A stretch of 6,705 nt of DNA from Candidatus Faecivivens stercoripullorum (GTDB taxonomy: Bacteria; Bacillota; Clostridia; Oscillospirales; Ruminococcaceae). Of the stretch, positions 1 to 6,235 are shown one piece after another. The notes beneath the pieces are model-generated. The model was not told the origin of the DNA, made no database searches, and worked only from the letters and a program-made list of their open reading frames with translations. Location of the stretch: positions 1 to 6,705 of the forward strand of contig DVLW01000079.1 in NCBI GenBank assembly GCA_018715285.1, written 5' to 3'. The position numbers and the translations under genes were made by a program. How positions within the stretch are numbered: position 1 is the first letter of the stretch; every line of letters starts with the position of its first letter.

Positions 1-1197
1 GTTGATGACGATTTCCAGATTTCCAAACTCCGCCCAGGTCTGGGCAGGGGATAACAAATAGGTATAATTGTACATCGCATACCGGGAATGCTTGTCAATT
101 GATGGATAGATTGGTGCTTCTACGGTATTGACCAGTGTCTGTCCCGGTTCAAGGGTCAGTTCATAGACATACCACCGCATCAGCTGTGAAGAAACGTCCA
201 GTATTTCATTGGTACTCATCTCAGCCAGCAGGATAAAACTGAAATTGGTATCGCTGTTTTCGTTAAATAACGCTACGATGGCATTGTACCAGTCGGATTC
301 AGAGACTTCACCGGATGGGTTGTATTCAAGCAGGGCAAGGTCTTTAAAAGTCATGGTTTCCGTTTCGGTCAGCGTGATGGTGCCATCAATTTCTTCGCCG
401 TCTTCCGCGCCGCCGTCCTGATAAAACCGCCATTCCGGAAGCTGTCCGGAATCTTCTCCGATGACAAACAGATGGATATCCATTCCATTTTCCGCCCAGA
501 CACTGGCACGACAGGAACCATCCGGCTGGGAGCTTCCGCCGCTCTGCTCCATCAGCAGGTACCGTGTTTTTCCATCAAATCCCGGCAGGTCAATTGCCGC
601 ATTGGCAGCAGACCAGGTTTCTTCGTCGATGCCGCTGAGGGTGAAGGTATAAAGTGTGACCGGAAGTTCAGGGGAATAAAACGGATCGTCGGCAAACCCA
701 TCCTGCAAACGTCCCAGGTCGCGTTCCAGTTCAAACTGGTCATAACTGTGAAAAAGGGTATGGCGCAGTTGTTTTTCGATAACTTTTCCGTCCACTGTGA
801 TATCAAATTTTTCGGTATCGTTGCCGTAAACCCAGTTTTCGAGCTCTGTATCATAATCTAAATACCCGTAATCCGGTAATCCGCCGAAGGGAAAAGCCAG
901 TTTCATTGTTACGGTATAGTCAGCAGGATTATGGAAGGTGTACTGTGCTGTCACTCTGCCTGAATAATCCAGAAACGACTGTTCATCCGGATAGTAATTT
1001 TCGGGAAATTCAGCCAGATCAAACGTTAGCAGTTCTTTCTCAACCGTGACGGGACAGTTTTCATCGGTCACATAGCTGCCGGTTGCGTTAACGCCTGACC
1101 AGCTGGTTTGTGCCGAATTGGCCGAAGCGTAGGAGATATTCATGCCAAATAGCATGGCAATGGAAACAGCCAGCGCAGTAATTTTCTTGAATTTCAT
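1..1197 (-). CDS. Uncharacterised secreted protein, 3' end beyond the window
   Basis: The frame is open from the ATG at 1197 to the left edge: 399 codons without a stop, with the C-terminus missing. GGAGG lies 6 bases before the ATG and fixes the start. The first 26 residues are a classical Sec signal peptide: basic MKFKK, a hydrophobic stretch ITALAVSIAMLFGM, then a signal peptidase I site YASA|NS after residue 26. The mature part is acidic and rich in Tyr, Thr, Asp and Glu, with only two cysteines (C48 and C229), and looks beta-rich. The segment YTFHNPADYTVTMKLAFPFG (about 86-105) resembles an Ig-like or beta-sandwich strand pattern, and LSPAQTWAEFG (382-392) looks like a conserved block. 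I recall similar hypothetical proteins from gut Clostridia, which often end in a membrane segment; that part cannot be seen here. No catalytic motif is evident and I assign no function. It lies downstream of the epimerase gene but behind a hairpin, so it is probably transcribed separately. Confidence 0.88.
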   Translation of the reverse strand, partial: MKFKKITALAVSIAMLFGMNISYASANSAQTSWSGVNATGSYVTDENCPVTVEKELLTFDLAEFPENYYPDEQSFLDYSGRVTAQYTFHNPADYTVTMKLAFPFGGLPDYGYLDYDTELENWVYGNDTEKFDITVDGKVIEKQLRHTLFHSYDQFELERDLGRLQDGFADDPFYSPELPVTLYTFTLSGIDEETWSAANAAIDLPGFDGKTRYLLMEQSGGSSQPDGSCRASVWAENGMDIHLFVIGEDSGQLPEWRFYQDGGAEDGEEIDGTITLTETETMTFKDLALLEYNPSGEVSESDWYNAIVALFNENSDTNFSFILLAEMSTNEILDVSSQLMRWYVYELTLEPGQTLVNTVEAPIYPSIDKHSRYAMYNYTYLLSPAQTWAEFGNLEIVIN

Positions 1198-1231
1198 ACA
1201 GCACCTCCAATTCATGCAGAATAATGGATAA

Positions 1232-1279
1232 CCAAAACGGCGGGATGGCAGATTTCCTGTCCAGTTCCCGCCGTTTTGG
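1232..1279 (-). terminator. 13-bp hairpin between the epimerase and secreted-protein genes
   Basis: CCAAAACGGCGGG (1232-1244) pairs perfectly with CCCGCCGTTTTGG (1267-1279) around a 22-base loop, in which TGG and CCA can pair further. The stem has the A-tract/U-tract layout of a bidirectional intrinsic terminator, but the U run is only four long and is followed by GG in both directions. The likely role is to end the epimerase transcript about 70 bases past its stop codon. Because it lies at or just after a possible start site for the next gene, it could instead be a 5' leader hairpin or attenuator. The hairpin is certain; the role is inferred. Confidence 0.6.
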
Positions 1280-1313
1280 ATAAAAATATCATGAAAAACA
1301 ACTGTTAAGTTAA
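1280..1313 (-). promoter_or_regulatory. Weak promoter candidates for the secreted-protein gene
   Basis: Two overlapping sigma-A-like pairs face the secreted-protein gene. One is TTAACA (1303-1308), 17 bases, TTTTAT (1280-1285). The other is TTAACT (1308-1313), 17 bases, GATATT (1285-1290). Each matches consensus only partly (9 and 8 of 12). Either would start the transcript at about 1273-1278, in or at the edge of the hairpin stem. The region is AT-rich, so chance matches are likely. Confidence 0.3.
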
Positions 1314-1348
1314 TTTACTTTACAGATATTTTCCCGGGAAATGACCGC

Positions 1349-2239
1349 TCAGCAGCAGCCGGCAGCGTCGATTTCAAGGGTAAAGGTTTTGTTTTCGCCG
1401 GGATTCAGTACCCGAACGCCGAGTTTATCCTCAAAACGCGGGCCATCTCCGGCAATTGCAGCGCATCCGTTCCACGGTTCGATACAGACAAAAGGTGCAT
1501 CCTTGCAGGGCGTCCAGAAGCCCATCTGGGTGAAGTCATCAAAACGAACCTCAACATATTTACCGGTCGTACCGTCTACCAGCCGGACTTTATTAGAATG
1601 AATTTCGTCGAAGATAATCGTGTCAATCTTCTCAAACACGCTGTAATCCAGACGGATAGTTTTGCTGTCTGCCATAAACGCGCCGCGTGCCGAGCGGTCG
1701 ATGATCTTGTCTGCATTGAGGGTCGGCTGGGTGGTAATTTCATCTTTTTCAAACTCAATCCGGTAGTCGGTGAAGGTCGAATCAGGGCTGCTGGTAAACG
1801 GGCAGCGAATGGCCGGATGGGTGCCAAAACAGAAAGGCATGACTTCGTTGCCGGTATTTGCGACGTCGAACGCCATTTTTACGGTATGTCCTTCCAGTGT
1901 ATAGGTGAGTGTCAGTTTGAAGGGATAGGGGTATTTGGAGAGGGTGTCTTCATCTTCCGAAAGGCTGAGGGTAACTGAATTTTCCGTCTGCCCGACGACA
2001 GACCACTCCTTGTCACGTGCAAAACCATGCTGGCGCATCTGATAGGTCTGGCCTTTGATTTCAACCGAACCGTTTTCCAGTCCGCCGACGATCGGGAAAA
2101 GAAAAGGCGCGCTGCGTTTCCAGTAAGCACTGCCGTCCCAGATGTATTCATTACCGTTTTCATCCCGGAGGGATTTCATTTCAGCGGCAAAGCTGTCGAT
2201 AACGGCGCTCATGGTACCATTGGTGATCTGAATCTGCAT
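1349..2239 (-). CDS. Aldose 1-epimerase family protein (LacX/GalM-like mutarotase)
   Basis: This 296-residue cytoplasmic protein has the layout of the LacX-type branch of the aldose 1-epimerase (galactose mutarotase) family, which interconverts alpha and beta anomers of sugars. Visible landmarks are R42 and the SAPFLFPIVGGL block (43-54), HGFAR with the first catalytic-type histidine (H71), FGTHPAIRCP with the second (H141), and CIEPWNG with the expected catalytic glutamate (E254). All the residues expected for catalysis are present, and the length is usual for the LacX group. The ATG at 2239 is preceded by GAAAGGA about 11 bases upstream. The protein ends in Gly-Cys-Cys, which is unusual but may be neutral. 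No sugar transporter or kinase lies in view, so the substrate cannot be inferred; LacX-like proteins are often found away from galactose operons. The gene is divergent from fhs and followed by a hairpin. Confidence 0.93.
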   Translation of the reverse strand: MQIQITNGTMSAVIDSFAAEMKSLRDENGNEYIWDGSAYWKRSAPFLFPIVGGLENGSVEIKGQTYQMRQHGFARDKEWSVVGQTENSVTLSLSEDEDTLSKYPYPFKLTLTYTLEGHTVKMAFDVANTGNEVMPFCFGTHPAIRCPFTSSPDSTFTDYRIEFEKDEITTQPTLNADKIIDRSARGAFMADSKTIRLDYSVFEKIDTIIFDEIHSNKVRLVDGTTGKYVEVRFDDFTQMGFWTPCKDAPFVCIEPWNGCAAIAGDGPRFEDKLGVRVLNPGENKTFTLEIDAAGCC

Positions 2240-2259
2240 GAATAATACCGTCCTTTCAA

Positions 2260-2288
2260 TGCACCTATTTGCGAGGTGCAGTTTTTTT
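2260..2288 (+). terminator. 7-bp hairpin followed by seven T on the plus strand
   Basis: TGCACCT (2260-2266) and AGGTGCA (2274-2280) pair around a 7-base loop, and G plus seven T follow on the plus strand, the form of an intrinsic terminator. No plus-strand gene ends here, so it would stop only antisense read-through from the epimerase gene toward fhs. Read on the minus strand, the same hairpin sits at the 5' end of the predicted epimerase mRNA, directly before its ribosome binding site (2251-2257), and could act as a leader stem-loop. The structure is certain, the role is not. Confidence 0.42.
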
Positions 2289-2289
2289 C

Positions 2290-2318
2290 AGTCTACATCA
2301 TTTTCAGCAGTCTGTCAA
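2290..2318 (-). promoter_or_regulatory. Probable promoter of the epimerase gene
   Basis: On the minus strand a perfect -35 TTGACA (2313-2318) is followed after 17 bases by TAGACT (2290-2295), which matches four of six -10 positions. The predicted start, about 2283, lies in the A run just before the leader hairpin and gives a leader of roughly 44 bases with a ribosome binding site at 2251-2257. The -10 box overlaps the TAG stop of the relic-like reading frame. Confidence 0.55.
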
Positions 2319-2421
2319 TCAGCAGCGGGTTATCGCGGCCTGCTTCGCGTTTCATCAGACCCGGTTGTTTGAGGTAACAGCCGAAATAGACGGGAACGGT
2401 GTGCAAACTGTCCGGCAGAGA
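2293..2421 (-). pseudogene. Possible 3' remnant of a protein gene
   Basis: The minus strand between the two divergent promoters reads as about 42 codons ending in TAG at 2293-2295. They include PVYFGCYLKQPG and KREAGRDNPLLIDRLLKMM, a normal mix of polar, charged and hydrophobic residues using codons common in the neighbouring genes (CTG, GAC, AAC, CCG, GGC). The frame stays open upstream to a stop at 2569-2571, but that part reads as non-coding (many Ile, Ser, Phe, Thr). No ATG or GTG begins the coding-like part; the only in-frame ATGs are near the end. I read it as the tail of a gene that once preceded the epimerase and lost its 5' part where the fhs promoter now stands. A chance open frame of this length remains possible. 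I cannot name a family. Confidence 0.35.
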
Positions 2422-2454
2422 AACACAAAATGTCGTTTTGGGCGGTGTCAACTG

Positions 2455-2484
2455 TTGCAAACTGGTGAATGAATATGGTATAAT
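2455..2484 (+). promoter_or_regulatory. fhs promoter
   Basis: TTGCAA (2455-2460) is followed after 18 bases by a perfect TATAAT (2479-2484). TGG directly before the -10 box supplies an extended -10 (TGn). The predicted start is near 2491, about 55 bases before the fhs ATG, leaving no room for a large riboswitch. The strong -10 fits a highly expressed gene. Confidence 0.78.
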
Positions 2485-2545
2485 GAAGATAAATTTGCAG
2501 TGTGCGGTTATTTCCGGTGCTGCCGGAAAAGAAAGGATGTATGTT

Positions 2546-4231
2546 ATGCTTACAGATATCGAAATCGCTCAGCAGGCTCATATGCTTCCCATTGCGGAAG
2601 TTGCCGCCAGTATCGGCATTGAGGCGGATGACCTGGAATTTTATGGAAAATATAAAGCGAAACTTTCTGATGAACTTGCCCGCAAAGTTGCCGGCAACCC
2701 GGACGGTCGTCTGGTTTTGGTAACTGCCATCAATCCTACTCCTGCCGGTGAAGGCAAGACCACCACTTCGGTTGGCCTTGGTCAGGCAATGGCACGTCTG
2801 GGTAAAAAGGCAGTTCTGGCGCTTCGTGAACCGTCTCTCGGCCCGGTCTTTGGCATTAAGGGCGGCGCTGCCGGCGGCGGATACTCTCAGGTTGTCCCGA
2901 TGGAGGATATCAACCTGCATTTTACCGGCGATATGCACGCAATCACTGCTGCGAACAACCTTCTGTGTGCGATGATTGATAACCATATCCAGCAGGGAAA
3001 CAAGCTCGGAATCGACCCTCGCCGTATTCTGTTCAAACGCTGCATGGATATGAACGACCGTGCACTGCGTCATACTGTTATCGGCATGGGCGGCAAAGCT
3101 AACGGCGTTCCGCGTGAGGATGGATTCATCATCACGGTTGCATCGGAAATCATGGCGATTCTCTGTCTTGCGGAAGATCTGATGGATCTGAAAAAACGGA
3201 TGGGCGATATTCTGGTCGCATGGACTTATGATAACCGTCCTGTTTATGCCCGTGAACTCAAGGCAGACGGCGCTATGACCGCTCTGATGAAGGATGCGCT
3301 CAAACCGAACCTCGTTCAGACGCTGGAAAATACCCCTGTCCTGATTCATGGCGGCCCGTTTGCCAACATCGCACACGGCTGCAATTCGGTACGTGCTACC
3401 AAACTCGCGCTCAAACTGGGCGATTACTGCATTACCGAAGCAGGATTCGGCTCTGACCTCGGTGCAGAGAAATTCTTTGACATCAAGTGCCGGTATGCAG
3501 GTCTGAAACCTTCCTGTGTTGTCGTTGTTGCGACGGTTCGTGCACTCAAGTATAACGGCGGTGTTGCAAAGGCTGATCTTGCTACAGAGAACGTTGAGGC
3601 ATTGGAAAAGGGTATTGTCAACCTGAAGGCACATGTTGAGAATATGCACAAGTTCGGTGTGCCGGTTGTCGTTGCGATCAACCGTTTCGGCACCGATACC
3701 GATGCTGAACTGGCAGTCATTGACAGCTGCTGCCGTGAACTCGGCGTTGATTACGCACTGTCGGAAGTCTTTGCCAAGGGCGGTGAAGGCGGTATCGAAC
3801 TGGCAGAGCGTGTCATTGATGTCATTGACCGCTGCGAAAACTGCGCTGATCTGCCGCAGTTTGCACCGATCTATCCGCTGTCGATGACCATCGAGCAGAA
3901 GATCGAAAAGATTGCCAAAGATATTTACGGCGCAGATGGCGTATCCTATTCTGCCGCTGCTAAAAAGGCAATTAAAGAAATTACCGATCTCGGATTTGGT
4001 GAACTGCCTGTATGTATGGCAAAGACCCAGTATTCGCTTTCGGATGACCCCAAAAAGCTGGGACGTCCTCATGGCTTCACCATCTCTGTCAGTGAAGTAC
4101 GTGTATCGGCAGGTGCAGGATTTGTCGTTGTCCAGACCGGTTCGATTATGACAATGCCCGGTTTGCCGTCTCGTCCGAGTGCAGAACTGATTGATGTGGA
4201 CGCCGAAGGCAATATCAGCGGCCTGTTTTAA
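2546..4231 (+). CDS. fhs: Formate--tetrahydrofolate ligase
   Basis: This ATP-dependent cytoplasmic enzyme joins formate to tetrahydrofolate, giving 10-formyl-THF for purine and formyl-Met synthesis, and serves the methyl branch of the Wood-Ljungdahl pathway where that exists. At 561 residues it is full length for the bacterial single-function enzyme. Seen directly: the nucleotide-binding loop TPAGEGKTT (65-73), the first family signature GIKGGAAGGGY (103-113) and the second VATVRALKYNGG (328-339). The frame is open upstream to a possible start at 2399, but that would lie ahead of the promoter. The ATG at 2546 follows GAAAGGA with 8 bases of spacing and gives the usual N-terminus MLTDIEIAQQA; an in-frame ATG at 2537 overlaps the ribosome binding site. 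No folD or fchA lies nearby, so it appears monocistronic, with its own promoter and terminator. It avoids TTA, CTA and TCA codons over most of its length, as expected of a highly expressed gene. Confidence 0.98.
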   Translation: MLTDIEIAQQAHMLPIAEVAASIGIEADDLEFYGKYKAKLSDELARKVAGNPDGRLVLVTAINPTPAGEGKTTTSVGLGQAMARLGKKAVLALREPSLGPVFGIKGGAAGGGYSQVVPMEDINLHFTGDMHAITAANNLLCAMIDNHIQQGNKLGIDPRRILFKRCMDMNDRALRHTVIGMGGKANGVPREDGFIITVASEIMAILCLAEDLMDLKKRMGDILVAWTYDNRPVYARELKADGAMTALMKDALKPNLVQTLENTPVLIHGGPFANIAHGCNSVRATKLALKLGDYCITEAGFGSDLGAEKFFDIKCRYAGLKPSCVVVVATVRALKYNGGVAKADLATENVEALEKGIVNLKAHVENMHKFGVPVVVAINRFGTDTDAELAVIDSCCRELGVDYALSEVFAKGGEGGIELAERVIDVIDRCENCADLPQFAPIYPLSMTIEQKIEKIAKDIYGADGVSYSAAAKKAIKEITDLGFGELPVCMAKTQYSLSDDPKKLGRPHGFTISVSEVRVSAGAGFVVVQTGSIMTMPGLPSRPSAELIDVDAEGNISGLF

Positions 4232-4254
4232 TAGAATTTAAATAAATGTTTTGT

Positions 4255-4291
4255 GCCATCCGACAGTTTTCGGGCTGTCGGATGGCTTTTT
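4255..4291 (+). terminator. Intrinsic terminator of fhs
   Basis: GCCATCCGACAG (4255-4266) pairs perfectly over 12 bp with CTGTCGGATGGC (4275-4286) around the 8-base loop TTTTCGGG, and five T follow at once. It begins 23 bases after the fhs stop and separates fhs from the next unit. Confidence 0.93.
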
Positions 4292-4323
4292 CCGTTCTTT
4301 TAACCGGAATTTTGACAATTCTC

Positions 4324-4352
4324 TTGTAAGTTCGGGAAAAATATATTATAAT
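4324..4352 (+). promoter_or_regulatory. Promoter of the SEDS-rsmD-coaD unit
   Basis: TTGTAA (4324-4329), 17 bases, then TATAAT (4347-4352) in an AT-rich stretch just after the fhs terminator. The start would be near 4359, giving a leader of about 80 bases to the ATG at 4441. That start also leaves the alternative upstream GTG at 4387 inside the transcript, but that GTG has no clear ribosome binding site. Confidence 0.68.
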
Positions 4353-4440
4353 AATTTGATAGTCAGGCAAAATCAGTGGCCTGCCGGTGTGGCGTAAATT
4401 GCACGGGTATTCTGGCAGGACAATCGGATGGAGGCTCTTT

Positions 4441-5586
4441 ATGGCAGATGGGATAAAGGAACTGTGCAGCGGATTGCGGGCCGGGTTTCGCCGGCTGGAC
4501 AAACCGATGTTTTTGCTGGTTCTGGCGGCTGTCTGTTTCGGGTTTGTCGTCCAGTATTCAGAGATGTACGCCGGGTTTATTACGCGGCGTTCGATGATTA
4601 CTCAGCTTGGAGCTGGTGTGATCGGTATTGCGGCAATGCTGCTGATTTCCGAAGTGGATTACCGTCGGCTGGCAGCCGGATGGCGGTTTCATCTGCCGGT
4701 TACATTGGGGCTGACACTGTTGACGTTTACCAGTTTACCGATTGTTTACCGTCCGGAAGGTTCGGATGACAGCGCATGGTTAAGACTGGGCGTGTTATCG
4801 ATACAGCCGGGTGAGCTGCTGAAATTTTCGTTTATACTGACCCTTGCCTGGCACCTGGATAAGCTGGAGGAGCGAGTCAATAACCCACGGGAACTGCTGC
4901 TTGTGTGTCTGCATGGTGCAGCACCCTGTGTGCTGATTTTTCTGCAGGGAGATATGGGCAGTGCGCTGATCTTCTTTCTGATCTTTGTCAGCATGATATT
5001 TGTTTCAAGGCTTTCCTGGAAATATCTGGCGCTTGGAGCGGGATGTGCAGCCGCTTTAAGTCCGCTGGTCTGGTATTTGCTGCCCGATTACCTGAAAAAC
5101 CGTTTTCTGGTTTTGGGGGATCTGGAAAATGCTTCACTGAAAGAGGCATATCAGCAGTTGATGGGAAGGCGGATTCTGGGTTCTGGAATGAGCTTTGGAA
5201 AAGGGCTGTTTTCGGATGAATTTACCTATGTTTATGCAATCGAAAATGACCTTGTCATGGCACATATTGGCCAGGCACTTGGATTTGTCGGCGCGGCCGG
5301 CGCCCTCTTGCTATTGACTGTGATTTGTGGTAAAATACTGTTAACCGCGAGATCCTCCCGGGATGTCCTGGGAAACAGTATCTGCACGGGTGTTTTTGCA
5401 ATGATATTTTTCCAGTCCGCACTCAATATCGGCATGGTTTTGGGACTGCTGCCGGTTATTGGCGTAACCCTTCCGTATTTCAGTCAGGGAGGAAGTTCGC
5501 TTGTTGTCAGCTGCCTGTCTGCCGGACTTGTGCTGAGCGTGTCGGCTTCCGACCAGAAACGCCGGACAAGGCGCCGCAGCGGCTGA
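4441..5586 (+). CDS. FtsW/RodA/SpoVE-family (SEDS) peptidoglycan glycosyltransferase
   Basis: A 381-residue multi-pass membrane protein of the SEDS family, which polymerises lipid II into glycan strands together with a class B penicillin-binding protein. Roughly nine or ten hydrophobic segments run from residue 22 to 368. Family landmarks in order: SAWLRLGVLSIQPGELLKF (111-129, usually RWI..PSELAK), LQGDMGSALIF (168-178), GSGMSFGKGLF (247-257), ENDLVMAHIGQALGFVG (268-284) and NIGMVLGLLPVIGVTLPYFS (329-348) running into QGGSSL (349-354). D270 aligns with the catalytic aspartate of the HTDFIFAVIGEELG-type loop and is kept, while the flanking HT and EE positions are changed. TGGAGG lies 6 bases before the ATG at 4441, and a GTG at 4387 is less likely. 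The basic tail KRRTRRRSG should lie inside the cell. Whether it is RodA-, FtsW- or SpoVE-like cannot be settled: no mreBCD, PBP2 or mur genes are in view. It leads the rsmD-coaD unit. Confidence 0.93.
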   Translation: MADGIKELCSGLRAGFRRLDKPMFLLVLAAVCFGFVVQYSEMYAGFITRRSMITQLGAGVIGIAAMLLISEVDYRRLAAGWRFHLPVTLGLTLLTFTSLPIVYRPEGSDDSAWLRLGVLSIQPGELLKFSFILTLAWHLDKLEERVNNPRELLLVCLHGAAPCVLIFLQGDMGSALIFFLIFVSMIFVSRLSWKYLALGAGCAAALSPLVWYLLPDYLKNRFLVLGDLENASLKEAYQQLMGRRILGSGMSFGKGLFSDEFTYVYAIENDLVMAHIGQALGFVGAAGALLLLTVICGKILLTARSSRDVLGNSICTGVFAMIFFQSALNIGMVLGLLPVIGVTLPYFSQGGSSLVVSCLSAGLVLSVSASDQKRRTRRRSG

Positions 5587-5654
5587 TTTTAAGAACGGTG
5601 CGGATTTTTTATTGATGCAGGTTTATCTTCGATGGTATCATGGAAAGGGAATAT

Positions 5655-6209
5655 ATGAGAGTTATTACCGGTACCGCACGTGGACGAAAACTGGAAACAC
5701 TGGAAGGACTGGATGTCCGTCCAACTACCGAAATCGTCAAGGAAGCGGTTTTCAGCATGATTCATTTCCGTCTGCCGGCTGCGAATGTAGCAGATATCTT
5801 CGCCGGCAGTGGACAGATGGGAATTGAGGCAATCTCCCGAGGCGCAAGAAAGGCAACTTTTGTCGACCAGTCGCGCGCATCGATTGAGATTATCCGGCGC
5901 AACCTCTCTTCGACCGGTCTTGCCGGAGAAGCGAATGTCGTGATGGACAGCGCCGAGTCTTTTCTTGGAAAGACCAGGGAAAAATTTGATTTTATCTTTT
6001 TGGATCCGCCCTATAATAAGGGCTTTGGAATGAAACTTCTTCCGCTGCTGTCCCAGGTATTGGCAGATAACGGACTTGTTCTGTTTGAGCATTCCCGGGA
6101 TGAGGTATTGCCGGAAGAGGTACAGGGACTCAGACGGGTGAAAGAATACCGTTATGGCAAGACTCTGATCACGACCTATACACATATTGATCCGCAGCAG
6201 GACGCCTGA
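5655..6209 (+). CDS. rsmD: 16S rRNA (guanine(966)-N(2))-methyltransferase RsmD
   Basis: A Rossmann-fold enzyme that uses S-adenosylmethionine to methylate N2 of G966 in helix 31 of 16S rRNA during 30S assembly. At 184 residues it has the family's usual size. Seen in order: MRVITGTARGRKL at the N-terminus, VRPTTEIVKEAVFSMI (21-36), the SAM-binding motif DIFAGSGQMGIEAISRGA (47-64), the acidic D71 after strand beta2, the catalytic FLDPPY (115-120), FEHS (144-147) and YGKT (167-170) near the end. The ATG at 5655 gives the standard N-terminus and has AAAGGG 5 bases upstream. An in-frame ATG at 5640 would overlap the ribosome binding site and add five untypical residues. It begins 68 bases after the SEDS gene with no convincing terminator between, and coaD follows 26 bases later. 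Confidence 0.96.
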   Translation: MRVITGTARGRKLETLEGLDVRPTTEIVKEAVFSMIHFRLPAANVADIFAGSGQMGIEAISRGARKATFVDQSRASIEIIRRNLSSTGLAGEANVVMDSAESFLGKTREKFDFIFLDPPYNKGFGMKLLPLLSQVLADNGLVLFEHSRDEVLPEEVQGLRRVKEYRYGKTLITTYTHIDPQQDA

Positions 6210-6235
6210 CGTTCTGCCGGAAAGGGGACGTTTCT

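Noticed and set aside
209..861. Plus-strand open frames of 63-129 codons
   Set aside because: They are antisense shadows of the secreted-protein gene, whose frame has a signal peptide and a strong ribosome binding site.
1598..1978. Plus-strand open frame of 126 codons
   Set aside because: It is the in-register antisense shadow of the epimerase gene, which carries all the catalytic motifs.
2423..2451. Minus-strand TTGACA (2446-2451) as the epimerase promoter
   Set aside because: The hexamer 17 bases downstream, TTGTGT, is a poor -10 box. The pair at 2290-2318 is better and closer to the gene.
2399..2545. Longer N-terminus for fhs
   Set aside because: The extension lies largely ahead of the predicted transcript start, and the usual N-terminus begins at 2546 behind a proper ribosome binding site.
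2485..2545. Tetrahydrofolate riboswitch upstream of fhs
   Set aside because: The predicted leader is only about 55 bases, and I see no paired structure of the required kind.
2330..4072. Long minus-strand open frame (580 codons) as a gene
   Set aside because: It is in exact antisense register with fhs, whose family signatures are unmistakable. It has no recognisable motifs, a composition rich in Cys, His, Arg and Asn, and no plausible ribosome binding site.
4312..4317. Perfect TTGACA before the SEDS gene as its -35 box
   Set aside because: It is 29 bases from the TATAAT, too far, and no other -10 box follows at the right distance. TTGTAA at 4324 has correct 17-base spacing.
5574..5610. Hairpin CCGCA/TGCGG plus six T after the SEDS gene as a terminator
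   Set aside because: The stem has only five pairs around a 20-base loop and an A before the T run, too weak to claim. rsmD has no separate promoter, so read-through is more likely.
5612..5641. TTGATG-18-TATCAT as an internal rsmD promoter
   Set aside because: Its transcript would start inside or past the ribosome binding site at 5643-5650, so it would not serve rsmD.
5589..6185. Minus-strand open frame of 198 codons
   Set aside because: It is the in-register antisense shadow of rsmD, with no family features.
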